NCBI GenBank assembly: GCA_031548545.1
Contig: JAVBQY010000026.1
Span: 1-37,342 of the forward strand
Source: UBA932 sp031548545
Lineage (GTDB): Bacteria; Bacteroidota; Bacteroidia; Bacteroidales; UBA932
Direction of reading: 5' to 3'
DNA length: 37,342 nt
A program made the position numbers and the translations under genes. Of this stretch, positions 1 to 7,591 are shown piece after piece (position 1 is the first letter of the stretch; each line of letters opens with the position of its first letter). Below the pieces are notes generated by a model. It was not told where the DNA came from, searched no databases, and was given only the letters and a program-made list of their open reading frames with translations.

Positions 1-9
1 AACAGATAA
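1..9 (+). CDS. Possible last codons of rpsC (ribosomal protein uS3), cut by the window start
   Basis: The first nine bases read Asn-Arg-stop in frame 1. Ribosomal protein uS3 (rpsC) is the gene normally placed directly before rplP in this operon, so these bases could be its end. Two codons cannot be identified by sequence, so the call rests only on expected gene order. The gap to rplP would be 25 bases. Confidence 0.3.
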   Translation, partial: NR

Positions 10-34
10 CAGAACCTTAAGCGAACTATAAGAA

Positions 35-454
35 ATGTTACAGCCAAAAAAGACCAAATTCCGCAGGATGCAGAAAGGCCGCATGAAAGGCCTTGCAGGA
101 AGGGGAAATCAACTCGCATTCGGTTCGTTCGGCATCAAGGCCCTCGAATCCACTTGGATCACGGGCCGTCAGATCGAAGCTGCGCGTCAGGCTATCGTCC
201 GCCACATGAAACGTGAAGGACAGCTCTGGATCCGCATCTTCCCAGACAAGCCGATAACCAAGAAGCCTGCCGAAGTACGTATGGGTAAAGGTAAAGGTGC
301 TCCCGAAGGATTCGTAGCTCCTATTACTCCCGGCCGTATTCTAATCGAAGCTGAAGGTGTTCCCATGGAAGTGGCTAAAGAAGCACTCCGCCTGGGCGCC
401 CAGAAATTACCCGTGACGACTAAATTCATAATCCGTCGCGATTACGTAGAATAA
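35..454 (+). CDS. rplP: 50S ribosomal protein L16 (uL16)
   Basis: Large-subunit protein that binds 23S rRNA near the A-site tRNA elbow and is needed late in 50S assembly. The 139-residue product begins MLQPKKTKFRRMQKGRMKG and contains the family stretches GSFGIKALE and RIFPDKPITKKPAEVRMGKGKG. Its length matches the usual 136-144 residues, so it is complete. The ATG follows an A-rich stretch with no Shine-Dalgarno motif, which is normal for Bacteroidota. It is followed 19 bases later by rpmC, as in most bacteria. Confidence 0.98.
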   Translation: MLQPKKTKFRRMQKGRMKGLAGRGNQLAFGSFGIKALESTWITGRQIEAARQAIVRHMKREGQLWIRIFPDKPITKKPAEVRMGKGKGAPEGFVAPITPGRILIEAEGVPMEVAKEALRLGAQKLPVTTKFIIRRDYVE

Positions 455-473
455 CAAATTATAATATAATACG

Positions 474-674
474 ATGAAAACTCCCGAACTACGCGAGCTG
501 TCGACAAAAGACCTCAAAGAGCGCCTCGAAACCGAAAAGGCGAATTTTGTGCGTATGAAAGTCAATCATGCAGTCTCGCCTCTAGAAGACACTTCAAAAA
601 TCGGAAAAGCCCGCAGGAATATTGCGCGCATGCTCACTATTATGAGTCAGAAAGAAACCAACGAAAAAAAGTAA
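474..674 (+). CDS. rpmC: 50S ribosomal protein L29 (uL29)
   Basis: Small two-helix protein located near the polypeptide exit tunnel. The 66-residue product has the family pattern: an N-terminal ELRELSTKDLKERL helix and a C-terminal helix with KARRNIARMLTIMSQKE. The family N-terminus is usually MKxxELRxL, which agrees with this start. It lies between rplP and rpsQ in conserved order. No Shine-Dalgarno motif is visible before the ATG; the leader is AT-rich. Confidence 0.96.
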   Translation: MKTPELRELSTKDLKERLETEKANFVRMKVNHAVSPLEDTSKIGKARRNIARMLTIMSQKETNEKK

Positions 675-687
675 ATAGGAATTAACC

Positions 688-942
688 ATGGAAAGAAACC
701 TCAGAAAAGAAAGAACAGGGTTGGTGGTAAGCAACAAAATGGAGAAATCCATTGTGGTTGCAGTGCATCGCAAGGTGAAGCACCCTATTTACGGCAAATT
801 CGTAAACAAAACCACAAAGTTTGTTGCCCATGACGAGAAAAACGAATGCAGCGAAGGGGATACCGTTCGCATCATGGAAACTCGCCCGATGAGCAAAAAC
901 AAATGCTGGAGATTAGTAGAAATCGTAGAAAAAGTTAAATAG
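688..942 (+). CDS. rpsQ: 30S ribosomal protein S17 (uS17)
   Basis: Primary 16S rRNA-binding protein with an OB fold. The 84-residue product shows the characteristic RKERTGLVVSNKMEKSIVV and RKVKHPIYGKF motifs, then the GDTVRIMETRPMSKNKCWRLVE end. The length is typical. A weak AGGA motif lies seven bases before the ATG. rplN starts two bases after its stop, so translation of the two is probably coupled. Confidence 0.98.
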   Translation: MERNLRKERTGLVVSNKMEKSIVVAVHRKVKHPIYGKFVNKTTKFVAHDEKNECSEGDTVRIMETRPMSKNKCWRLVEIVEKVK

Positions 943-944
943 CC

Positions 945-1310
945 ATGATACAACAAGAATCACGTTTACTAGTGGCTGACAACAGCGGTGCAAAAGAAGT
1001 GCTCTGCATCCGCGTCCTTGGTGGCACAGGCCGCCGTTATGCCGGTGTTGGCGACAAGATCGTAGTGGCTGTGAAAAACGCACTGCCCGGCGGCGACGCT
1101 AAAAAAGGATCTGTTTCCAAAGCTGTTGTTGTTCGCACCAAAAAAGAAATCCGCCGTCCCGACGGTTCATACATTCGCTTCGATGATAACGCCTGCGTAC
1201 TTTTGAATGCACAGGGTGAAATTCGCGGCAGCCGTATTTTCGGGCCCGTAGCTCGCGAACTGCGCGAAAACTACATGAAAATTGTTTCATTAGCACCGGA
1301 GGTACTCTAA
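945..1310 (+). CDS. rplN: 50S ribosomal protein L14 (uL14)
   Basis: Binds 23S rRNA at the subunit interface and forms an inter-subunit bridge. The 121-residue product begins MIQQESRLLVADNSGAKEV and ends with the family sequence FGPVARELRENYMKIVSLAPEVL. The length is exactly typical (about 122). The last codons contain the GGAGG that probably serves the next gene, rplX. Confidence 0.98.
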   Translation: MIQQESRLLVADNSGAKEVLCIRVLGGTGRRYAGVGDKIVVAVKNALPGGDAKKGSVSKAVVVRTKKEIRRPDGSYIRFDDNACVLLNAQGEIRGSRIFGPVARELRENYMKIVSLAPEVL

Positions 1311-1311
1311 G

Positions 1312-1635
1312 ATGAACAAAAAATTACACATAAAAAAAGGCGACACCGTATATGTAAATGCCGGTGACGATCGTGGAAAAACAGGCAAAGTGCTGGAAGT
1401 GCTGACTGAGAAAAACCGCGCCATCGTTGAAGGTATCAACCTGGTGAGCAAGCATACCAAACCTAACGCAAAAGCGCCCCAGGGTGGTATTATCAAACAA
1501 GAAGCCGGTATCCATATTTCTAACCTGCAAGTGCTTGACCCTTCAAGCGGAAAGGCTACACGTATTGGCCGTCGCATGAACGATAAAGGTAAATTAGTAC
1601 GTTACGCAAAAAAATCCGGAGAGGAGATTAAATAA
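1312..1635 (+). CDS. rplX: 50S ribosomal protein L24 (uL24)
   Basis: Assembly-initiator protein of the large subunit. The 107-residue product carries an N-terminal KOW motif (KKGDTVYVNAGDDRGKTGKV, about residues 8-27) and the RIGRRMNDKGKLVRYAKKSGE tail. A GGAGG at 1298-1302 lies nine bases before the ATG, inside the end of rplN. Its stop codon overlaps the ATG of rplE by one base (TAATG). Confidence 0.98.
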   Translation: MNKKLHIKKGDTVYVNAGDDRGKTGKVLEVLTEKNRAIVEGINLVSKHTKPNAKAPQGGIIKQEAGIHISNLQVLDPSSGKATRIGRRMNDKGKLVRYAKKSGEEIK

Positions 1636-2246
1636 TGGCAAAAAAAGAAGGAGCACAAAAGGCAGCCGGCGTGCAACAGGCTGTTCCTGCGGGATACATT
1701 CCGGCTCTACAGAAAAAATACAAAGAAGAAATTGTTGCCAAATTGATGAAGGAATTCAGTTACACTTCCGTAATGCAGGTTCCCCGTCTTGAAAAAATCG
1801 TCATTAACCAGGGTGTTGGTGCTGCAGTAGGTGATAAAAAACTTATTGAAATTGCACAGAACGAACTTTCGACCATTACCGGTCAGAAAGCAATCCAGAC
1901 CTATTCAAAAAAGGACATCTCCAACTTCAAACTGCGTAAGGGCATGCCTATCGGTGTGAAAGTAACCCTGCGCCGTAAGAAGATGTATGAGTTCCTGGAT
2001 CGTTTGGTAGCCGTTTCATTGCCCCGTATCCGCGACTTCCAGGGTATTCCCGCCAAGCTCGACGGACGCGGCAATTATACGCTCGGTATCAAGGAACAAA
2101 TTATTTTCCCTGAAATCGACATCGACAAAATTACCAAAATCCTCGGCATGGAAATTACTTTTATTACCACTGCCAATCGTGACGAAGAAGCATATTCATT
2201 GCTTCGCGAATTCGGATTACCTTTCAAAAACGCTAATAAGAAATAA
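1635..2246 (+). CDS. rplE: 50S ribosomal protein L5 (uL5), with an N-terminal extension
   Basis: Part of the central protuberance; binds 5S rRNA and contacts P-site tRNA. The 203-residue product contains the family core (YKEEIVAKLMKEFSY, VPRLEKIVINQGVG, ISNFKLRKGMPIGVKVTLR, LPRIRDFQGI). The usual length is about 180-187; here some 18-20 extra residues rich in Lys, Ala and Gln precede the core. The start is supported by GAGGAG at 1621-1626, eight bases upstream, and by the overlap with the rplX stop. No internal Met lies in the extension. Confidence 0.97.
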   Translation: MAKKEGAQKAAGVQQAVPAGYIPALQKKYKEEIVAKLMKEFSYTSVMQVPRLEKIVINQGVGAAVGDKKLIEIAQNELSTITGQKAIQTYSKKDISNFKLRKGMPIGVKVTLRRKKMYEFLDRLVAVSLPRIRDFQGIPAKLDGRGNYTLGIKEQIIFPEIDIDKITKILGMEITFITTANRDEEAYSLLREFGLPFKNANKK

Positions 2247-2252
2247 AAGAAT

Positions 2253-2522
2253 ATGGCAAAAGAATCAATGAAAGCACGCGAGGTTAAACGTGCGAAATTG
2301 GCAGCAAAATATGCAGAAAAACGCAAGGCCTTGAAAGAAGCCGGCGACTGGGCAGGTTTGGCTAAATTGCCAAAAAATTCCAGCCCCGTACGTCTGCACA
2401 ACCGTTGTTCACTCACCGGTCGTCCTAAAGGTTACATGCGTATGTTCGGTATCAGCCGTATTCAGTTCCGTGAAATGGCCAGCAAGGGCCTGATCCCGGG
2501 AGTGCGCAAGGCCTCTTGGTAA
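2253..2522 (+). CDS. rpsN: 30S ribosomal protein S14 (uS14), zinc-free long form
   Basis: Small-subunit head protein. The 89-residue product begins MAKESMKAREVKRAKL and ends with RIQFREMASKGLIPGVRKASW, the universal S14 C-terminus. It is the longer C-minus form: it has only one Cys (in NRCSLTGRP) and lacks the CxxC pairs of the short zinc-binding form. It is followed by a 122-base spacer holding a strong inverted repeat, which is unusually long for this operon. Confidence 0.97.
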   Translation: MAKESMKAREVKRAKLAAKYAEKRKALKEAGDWAGLAKLPKNSSPVRLHNRCSLTGRPKGYMRMFGISRIQFREMASKGLIPGVRKASW

Positions 2523-2530
2523 AATTACAA

Positions 2531-2580
2531 ATTATGAATTTCAAGTTACGGATGAATAAACGTAATTTGAAATTCGTAAT
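2531..2580. repeat. 20-bp-arm inverted repeat between rpsN and rpsH
   Basis: Bases 2531-2550 and 2561-2580 are complementary along all 20 positions, counting two G-T pairs, with a 10-base loop (GATGAATAAA). The arms are AT-rich (ATGAATTTCAAGTTACG against CGTAATTTGAAATTCGTAAT). As RNA this is a long, moderately stable hairpin. It is not followed by a T run, so it is not an obvious terminator. It could be an RNA processing or stabilising site, a regulatory leader for rpsH, or a copy of a dispersed intergenic repeat. Confidence 0.85.
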
Positions 2581-2644
2581 TAAAATAACATAAATGGATA
2601 TCGGGTGCTCTAAGCACTGAATTAAAAAAAACGAATTAACAACT

Positions 2645-3040
2645 ATGACTGATCCAATCTCAGATTTCCTGACAAGAATCCGCAATGCGTCGGCAGTAGG
2701 CCACAAAACGGTTGAAATCCCCGCATCAAAAATGAAGCTGGAACTTACGCGAATCCTGCACGAAAAAGGCTATATCCTCGCCTATAAACTCGTTGAAGGA
2801 ACTCCCGGCAACACCATCAAAATCGCGTTGAAATACCATCCCGAAACCAAACGTCCGGCCATCAAGAAACTCGAGCGTATCAGCTCACCCGGTTTACGTC
2901 AGTACACCGATGTGGAAAATATGCCCCGCGTATTGAACGGCTTGGGTATTGCTATTATTTCTACCTCCAAGGGTGTGATGACCGACAAAGAAGCCAAACT
3001 GCAGAATGTCGGCGGTGAAGTAATATGCTACGTATACTAA
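2645..3040 (+). CDS. rpsH: 30S ribosomal protein S8 (uS8)
   Basis: Binds the central domain of 16S rRNA; in E. coli it is also the translational repressor of the spc operon. The 131-residue product has the typical start MTDPISDFLTRIRNA and the C-terminal GLGIAIISTSKGVMTDKEA with GGEVICYVY. The length is standard. The 122-base leader carries an inverted repeat. Whether S8 binds its own messenger here cannot be told from the sequence. Confidence 0.98.
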   Translation: MTDPISDFLTRIRNASAVGHKTVEIPASKMKLELTRILHEKGYILAYKLVEGTPGNTIKIALKYHPETKRPAIKKLERISSPGLRQYTDVENMPRVLNGLGIAIISTSKGVMTDKEAKLQNVGGEVICYVY

Positions 3041-3072
3041 ATCTTGGATCTTTAAATTTTTAAATTAATAAT

Positions 3073-3633
3073 ATGTCACGAATAGGAAAATTACCTGTAG
3101 ACCTGCCACAAGGCGTAACCGCCAAGGTTGAAGCCGGCAATGTGGTTGTGGTGAAAGGCCCCCTCGGTGAACTGCGCCAGAAAGTAGACGCAGACATTAA
3201 CGTAACCGTAGAGGGAAATGTGGTAACGGTTACCCGTCCCACTGACCAGCCTCGCCACCGTTCCATGCATGGCCTTTATCGCGCGTTGATTGCCAACATG
3301 GTCAAAGGCGTATCCCAAGGATACTCCATCCAACAAGAACTTCACGGTACCGGTTACCGTGTGGAAGTAAAAGGACAGATTCTGGAGTTCAGCCTCGGCT
3401 ACTCTCATGATATTCACTTTGAAATTCCTACAGAAGTAAAAGCTGTGGCCGAAGCTGTAAAAAAGGGCCAGGCTCCCGTATTAACGCTTAAAAGTCACGA
3501 CAAGCAATTGATCGGACAAGTGGCGGCCAAGATCCGCTCACTGCGTAAACCCGAGCCCTACAAAGGAAAAGGTATTAGGTTTGTTGGCGAACAACTTCGC
3601 CGTAAAGCCGGTAAATCAGCTAACGCTAAATAA
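3073..3633 (+). CDS. rplF: 50S ribosomal protein L6 (uL6)
   Basis: Two-domain 23S rRNA-binding protein near the sarcin-ricin loop. The 186-residue product shows MSRIGKLPVDLPQGVTAKVE at the start. The RNA-binding signature KPEPYKGKGIRFVGE lies near the end, followed by the usual basic tail RRKAGKSANAK. The length is about 10 residues longer than average, within family variation. The spacer before it is short and AT-rich. Confidence 0.98.
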   Translation: MSRIGKLPVDLPQGVTAKVEAGNVVVVKGPLGELRQKVDADINVTVEGNVVTVTRPTDQPRHRSMHGLYRALIANMVKGVSQGYSIQQELHGTGYRVEVKGQILEFSLGYSHDIHFEIPTEVKAVAEAVKKGQAPVLTLKSHDKQLIGQVAAKIRSLRKPEPYKGKGIRFVGEQLRRKAGKSANAK

Positions 3634-3648
3634 TAGGGAGACTACGTT

Positions 3649-4011
3649 ATGGCATTATCAAAATTGGAAAGAAAACAACGTATTCAATACCGCATCCGCA
3701 AAGTGGTTAGCGGCACAGTTGAACGTCCCCGCATGGCGGTGTACCGTAGCAACAAATCAATATACGTACAATTCATCGATGACCTGGCCGGCGTTACGTT
3801 GGCTGCTGCATCATCGCGTGATAAATCACTCGAGGCTGCCATTAAAGGCAAGCCCGCTACTGAAGTGGCCAAACTCGTCGGCAAACTGGCCGCCGAACGC
3901 GCTGCTGCAAAAGGTATCACTACCGTGTCTTTTGACCGCGGAGGTTACCTCTACCATGGACAAGTTAAAAATTTAGCAGACGCCGCCCGTGAAGGTGGTC
4001 TTAAATTCTAA
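3649..4011 (+). CDS. rplR: 50S ribosomal protein L18 (uL18)
   Basis: Binds 5S rRNA together with L5 and delivers it to the large subunit. The 120-residue product has RPRMAVYRSNKSIYVQFIDD, the KGITTVSFDRGGYLYHGQVKNLADAAREGGL signature in parts, and ends in F. GGGAG at 3636-3640 lies eight bases before the ATG, one of the few Shine-Dalgarno-like motifs in this operon. Confidence 0.98.
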   Translation: MALSKLERKQRIQYRIRKVVSGTVERPRMAVYRSNKSIYVQFIDDLAGVTLAAASSRDKSLEAAIKGKPATEVAKLVGKLAAERAAAKGITTVSFDRGGYLYHGQVKNLADAAREGGLKF

Positions 4012-4021
4012 TCTCAGAGCA

Positions 4022-4537
4022 ATGACGACAAACGTTAAAAAAGTAAAGACAACCGACTTGGAGTTGAAAGACCGTTTGGTGGCTATTCAACGTGTTACTA
4101 AAGTAACGAAAGGCGGACGCCATTTCAGCTTTGCCGCTATTGTTGTAGTAGGCGACGAAAACGGCGTGGTAGGTTACGGACTGGGGAAAGCCAGTGAAGT
4201 AACTTCGGCTATATCCAAAGGTATTGAAGATGCCAAGAAAAATCTGGTGCGCATTCCTTTGAACAAACGTACCATTCCCCACGAACAATCGGCTAAATTC
4301 AGCGGTGCCCAGGTATTCATGAAACCGGCTGCCGAAGGTACCGGAGTGAAGGCAGGGGGTGCTATGCGTGCCGTATTTGAAAGCGTTGGTATTCACGACG
4401 TATTGGCTAAATCCAAAGGTTCTTCCAACCCCCACAACCTGGTAAAAGCTACCGTTAATGCATTGCTCGAATTGCGTGATGCTTATACCGTAGCCGGTGT
4501 TCGCGGAGTTCCCATGCAGAAAGTATTTAAAGGATAA
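4022..4537 (+). CDS. rpsE: 30S ribosomal protein S5 (uS5)
   Basis: Small-subunit protein involved in decoding accuracy and mRNA entry. I place the start at 4022 (MTTNVKKVKTTDLELKD), giving 171 residues. The reading frame is open from 3989, but the earlier ATG would overlap the end of rplR and add an atypical N-terminus. The family motifs RVTKVTKGGRHFSFAAIVVV and GDENGVVGYGLGKASEV, and a C-terminal LRDAYTVAGVRGVPMQKVF, are clear. Confidence 0.96.
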   Translation: MTTNVKKVKTTDLELKDRLVAIQRVTKVTKGGRHFSFAAIVVVGDENGVVGYGLGKASEVTSAISKGIEDAKKNLVRIPLNKRTIPHEQSAKFSGAQVFMKPAAEGTGVKAGGAMRAVFESVGIHDVLAKSKGSSNPHNLVKATVNALLELRDAYTVAGVRGVPMQKVFKG

Positions 4538-4549
4538 GGAGAACTTAAA

Positions 4550-4729
4550 ATGGCAAAATTGAAAATTACACAAGTAAAAAGTAAACACGGCGCTACCGAA
4601 CGTCAGCGCGCCACTTTGAGCTCTTTGGGCCTGAACCGCGTTAACCAGACCGTAGAACGTGAAGCCGACCAAATTACCAAAGGTATGGTGGAAAAAGTTC
4701 GTCACCTGGTAAGCATAGAAGAAATCTAG
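4550..4729 (+). CDS. rpmD: 50S ribosomal protein L30 (uL30)
   Basis: Small 59-residue protein: MAKLKITQVKSKHGATERQR at the start, then a LSSLGLNRVNQTVERE core and MVEKVRHLVSIEEI at the end. This matches the L30 family in length and pattern and fits the slot between rpsE and rplO. AAGGAG at 4536-4541 overlaps the rpsE stop and sits eight bases before the ATG. The gene ends with TAG at 4727-4729, with a 47-base spacer to rplO. Confidence 0.97.
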   Translation: MAKLKITQVKSKHGATERQRATLSSLGLNRVNQTVEREADQITKGMVEKVRHLVSIEEI

Positions 4730-4776
4730 TACTAACGGCGAGTTAATTTTAGCGATAGCATAAAAATTTTAAAAAC

Positions 4777-5220
4777 ATGAGTTTACACAATCTCACTCCT
4801 GCAAAAGGATCGACACATAAAGACAAACGTATTGGCCGCGGCGAAGGTTCCGGTCATGGTGGTACTTCTACCCGTGGTCACAAAGGTGCCCAGTCACGTT
4901 CAGGTTATTCCCGCAAAAAAGGTTTTGAAGGCGGTCAGATGCCCCTCCAACGCCGTTTGCCTAAATACGGTTTTACGAACATCCACAAAGTGGCGTATAA
5001 ACCCGTAAACCTGTCGGCTATTCAAGCCCTGGCTGAAAACAATGTAAAAGACATTACGGTAGAAACCCTGATCGAAGCCGGTCTGGCTTGTAAAAAAGAC
5101 CTGATCAAGATCCTCGGTAGCGGAACCCTCACGGCTTCCGTAAACGTAACCGCCCACGCCTTTTCAAAAACAGCCGTTGCCGCTATTGAAGCTAACCAGG
5201 GTACGGTAACCAAACTTTAA
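4777..5220 (+). CDS. rplO: 50S ribosomal protein L15 (uL15)
   Basis: Late-assembly large-subunit protein. The 147-residue product begins MSLHNLTPAKGSTHKDKRIG and has the Gly/Arg-rich N-terminal tail typical of L15 (GEGSGHGGTSTRGHKGAQSR, then FEGGQMPLQRRLPKYGF). The C-terminal half is a globular domain with KILGSGTL. The length is normal. It precedes secY by eight bases, the usual arrangement. Confidence 0.98.
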   Translation: MSLHNLTPAKGSTHKDKRIGRGEGSGHGGTSTRGHKGAQSRSGYSRKKGFEGGQMPLQRRLPKYGFTNIHKVAYKPVNLSAIQALAENNVKDITVETLIEAGLACKKDLIKILGSGTLTASVNVTAHAFSKTAVAAIEANQGTVTKL

Positions 5221-5228
5221 TTACCGCA

Positions 5229-6551
5229 ATGAAAAAGCTAATTACAACCATACAACACATCTTCAAAATTGAGGAGCTGCGCACGAGAATAGTTTATACT
5301 ATTCTTTTGTTGCTGGTTTATCGATTAGGAAGTTTCGTGGTGTTGCCGGGTATTGATCCCCTGCAGTTGGATCAATTGAAGACACAATCATCAGAAGGGT
5401 TGTTGGGCCTGCTCAACCTCTTCTCCGGTGGTGCTTTTGGTAATGCTTCCATCTTTGCACTGGGTATTATGCCTTACATCTCGGCATCTATCGTTATCCA
5501 GTTGCTGGGTATGATGATCCCTTACTTCCAACGTCTTCAACGTGAGGGAGAAAGCGGTCGCCGCAAGATGAACCAGTTGACCCGCTACCTGACCATCGTA
5601 ATCCTGGCTCTCCAAGGCCCTGCTTACATGGCTAACCTGCATGCACAGATACCGGATACGGCATTCATGTTCCATTCCTTCGGATACAACGTGTTTGCTA
5701 CGATCATCCTGATTGCCGGCACGATGTTTGTCATGTGGCTCGGTGAGCGCATTACCGACCGTGGTATCGGTAACGGTATTTCTCTGATTATTACCGTGGG
5801 TATCCTGGCCCGCCTGCCTTTCGCTTTCGTTGCGGAAGCCGGTTCGCGTTTCAATGAAACCACCGGTGGCGTATTGATGCTTATTGTAGAATTGGTGGTA
5901 TTGTTCTTCATCTTTGCTGCTACTATCGCACTGGTACAAGGTACGCGTAAAATTCCCGTACAATATGCCAAACGCATTGTCGGCAACAAACAATACGGCG
6001 GTGTTCGTCAGTATATTCCGTTGAAAATTAATGCGGCCGGTGTAATGCCGATCATCTTCGCCCAGGCCCTGATGTTTATCCCCATGTTGCTCTCCGGATT
6101 TAATACGGAGGCCACCCAGGGTATAGCTGCCGCATTCAACAATTACACGGGATTCTGGTACAACTTCACTTTCGGTACTATGGTAGTGCTGTTCACCTAC
6201 TTCTATACAGCGGTAACGGTGAATCCGACCATGATGGCCGATGAAATGAAGAAAAACGGCGGTTTTATCCCCGGTGTAAAACCCGGTAAAAAAACAGCCG
6301 AATACCTGGATGCCGTAATGTCACGGATTACGTTGCCCGGCTCTATTTTCCTGGCGCTGGTGGCTATTTTGCCCGCCTTTGCCATGATGCTCGGCATCAG
6401 CAATCAATTTGCACACTTCTATGGCGGTACCTCCCTCCTCATTATGGTAGGTGTGGTGCTTGACACGCTGCAGCAAATTGAAAGCCATCTGCTCAACCGT
6501 CACTATGACGGGCTGATGAAATCCGGACGCCTGAAAGGCCGTAACGGTTAG
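5229..6551 (+). CDS. secY: Protein translocase subunit SecY
   Basis: Pore-forming subunit of the Sec channel in the inner membrane; it works with SecE, SecG and SecA. The 440-residue product has about ten hydrophobic segments. Recognisable blocks include RLGSFVVLPGID near residue 40, LLGLLNLFSGGAFGNASIFALGIMPYI in parts around 60-85, QREGESGRRKMNQLTRYLT, and ITDRGIGNGISLII. Loop 5 carries the conserved positive patch at GTRKIPVQYAKR. It is the export route for the giant signal-peptide protein encoded downstream. Confidence 0.98.
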   Translation: MKKLITTIQHIFKIEELRTRIVYTILLLLVYRLGSFVVLPGIDPLQLDQLKTQSSEGLLGLLNLFSGGAFGNASIFALGIMPYISASIVIQLLGMMIPYFQRLQREGESGRRKMNQLTRYLTIVILALQGPAYMANLHAQIPDTAFMFHSFGYNVFATIILIAGTMFVMWLGERITDRGIGNGISLIITVGILARLPFAFVAEAGSRFNETTGGVLMLIVELVVLFFIFAATIALVQGTRKIPVQYAKRIVGNKQYGGVRQYIPLKINAAGVMPIIFAQALMFIPMLLSGFNTEATQGIAAAFNNYTGFWYNFTFGTMVVLFTYFYTAVTVNPTMMADEMKKNGGFIPGVKPGKKTAEYLDAVMSRITLPGSIFLALVAILPAFAMMLGISNQFAHFYGGTSLLIMVGVVLDTLQQIESHLLNRHYDGLMKSGRLKGRNG

Positions 6552-6574
6552 TTTGCTTAATGCTCTTTGGAAAA

Positions 6575-7339
6575 ATGATAGTTCTGAGAACCGCTGAAGA
6601 AATCGCCCTGCTAAAAGAAAACGCTCTTTTGGTATCGAAGACACTGGCGGAAGTCGGCAAACGGATAAAACCCGGGGTTAGCACCCTGGAGCTGGATAAA
6701 CTGGCTGAAACTTTTATCCGCGACCATGGCGCGCAGCCCGCCTTCCTCGGCTACAACGGATTTCCCAATACGCTTTGCTTATCGGTGAATGATGTGGTAG
6801 TACACGGCATTCCTTCGGAATACCGCTTGCAGGAGGGTGACATTATATCGGTCGATTGCGGTACTTACTACAAAGGTTATTACGGTGATTCCGCCTATAC
6901 CTTTGCCGTAGGTGAAGTAAGCCCTGTTGCCCGGCAGCTGATGGAAACGACCAAGGCGTCGCTTTTCAAAGGCATTGCCCAGGCGATAGACGGTAACCGG
7001 ATCGGTGATATCTCTGCCGCCGTACAAATGCATGCCGAAGAAAACGGCTTTAGCGTTGTTCGTGAAATGGTGGGCCACGGGTTGGGCCGCCGGATGCACG
7101 AGGCCCCCGAGGTGCCGAATTTCGGCCGTCGCGGACAGGGCAAGCAGCTTAAAGACGGCATGGTCCTCTGCATAGAGCCCATGATCAACGAAGGAACTAG
7201 AAACGTATACCTTGACAATGACGGATGGACCCTCCATACTGATGACAACAAGCTGAGTGCGCACTATGAACTTACGGTATGTGTACGGAAAGGAAAGGCC
7301 GAAATCTTGTCAACATTTGATTATATAGAAAATTTATAA
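6575..7339 (+). CDS. map: Type I methionine aminopeptidase
   Basis: Removes the initiator Met from nascent proteins using a two-metal centre. The start at 6575 (MIVLRTAEEIALLKENA) gives 254 residues, typical for type Ia; the frame is open from an ATG at 6560 that would add five residues with no family support. The metal ligands can be seen in order: the Asp of SVDCGTYYKGYYGDSAYTF (two Asp), the His of MVGHGLGRRMHEAP, and the Glu of CIEPMINEG and YELTVCV. It lies directly after secY, as in many bacteria. Confidence 0.96.
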   Translation: MIVLRTAEEIALLKENALLVSKTLAEVGKRIKPGVSTLELDKLAETFIRDHGAQPAFLGYNGFPNTLCLSVNDVVVHGIPSEYRLQEGDIISVDCGTYYKGYYGDSAYTFAVGEVSPVARQLMETTKASLFKGIAQAIDGNRIGDISAAVQMHAEENGFSVVREMVGHGLGRRMHEAPEVPNFGRRGQGKQLKDGMVLCIEPMINEGTRNVYLDNDGWTLHTDDNKLSAHYELTVCVRKGKAEILSTFDYIENL

Positions 7340-7344
7340 AAATT

Positions 7345-7563
7345 ATGTCTAAACAGACAGCCATAGAAAAAGACGGTGTTATAGTTGAAGCCTTGTCCAA
7401 TGCGATGTTTCGCGTTGAATTGGACAATGGCCATATAATTATTGCCCATATTTCCGGAAAAATGCGGATGCACTATATCCGTATACTCCCCGGTGACAAG
7501 GTACGTGTGGAAATGTCTCCTTATGACCTTACCAAAGGCCGCATTTGCTTCAGACATAAATAG
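7345..7563 (+). CDS. infA: Translation initiation factor IF-1
   Basis: Single OB-fold factor that occupies the A site during initiation. The 72-residue product (MSKQTAIEKDGVIVEALSNA, then HISGKMRMHYIRILPGDKV and SPYDLTKGRICFRHK) is full length. It starts five bases after the map stop codon, and rpmJ follows, the standard infA-rpmJ-rpsM arrangement. Confidence 0.98.
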   Translation: MSKQTAIEKDGVIVEALSNAMFRVELDNGHIIIAHISGKMRMHYIRILPGDKVRVEMSPYDLTKGRICFRHK

Positions 7564-7591
7564 GCGATAGAAAAATAAAAAAAGAAAACAT

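Noticed and set aside
3989..4021. Earlier ATG for rpsE
   Set aside because: It overlaps the end of rplR and adds 11 residues with no family support; the ATG at 4022 gives the standard N-terminus.
4001..4705. A 234-residue antisense frame across rpsE and rpmD
   Set aside because: It is a shadow of strongly coding sequence on the plus strand, with no recognisable domain.
6560..6574. Earlier ATG for map
   Set aside because: It adds MLFGK before the conserved MIVLRTAEE start; no ribosome-binding motif supports it.
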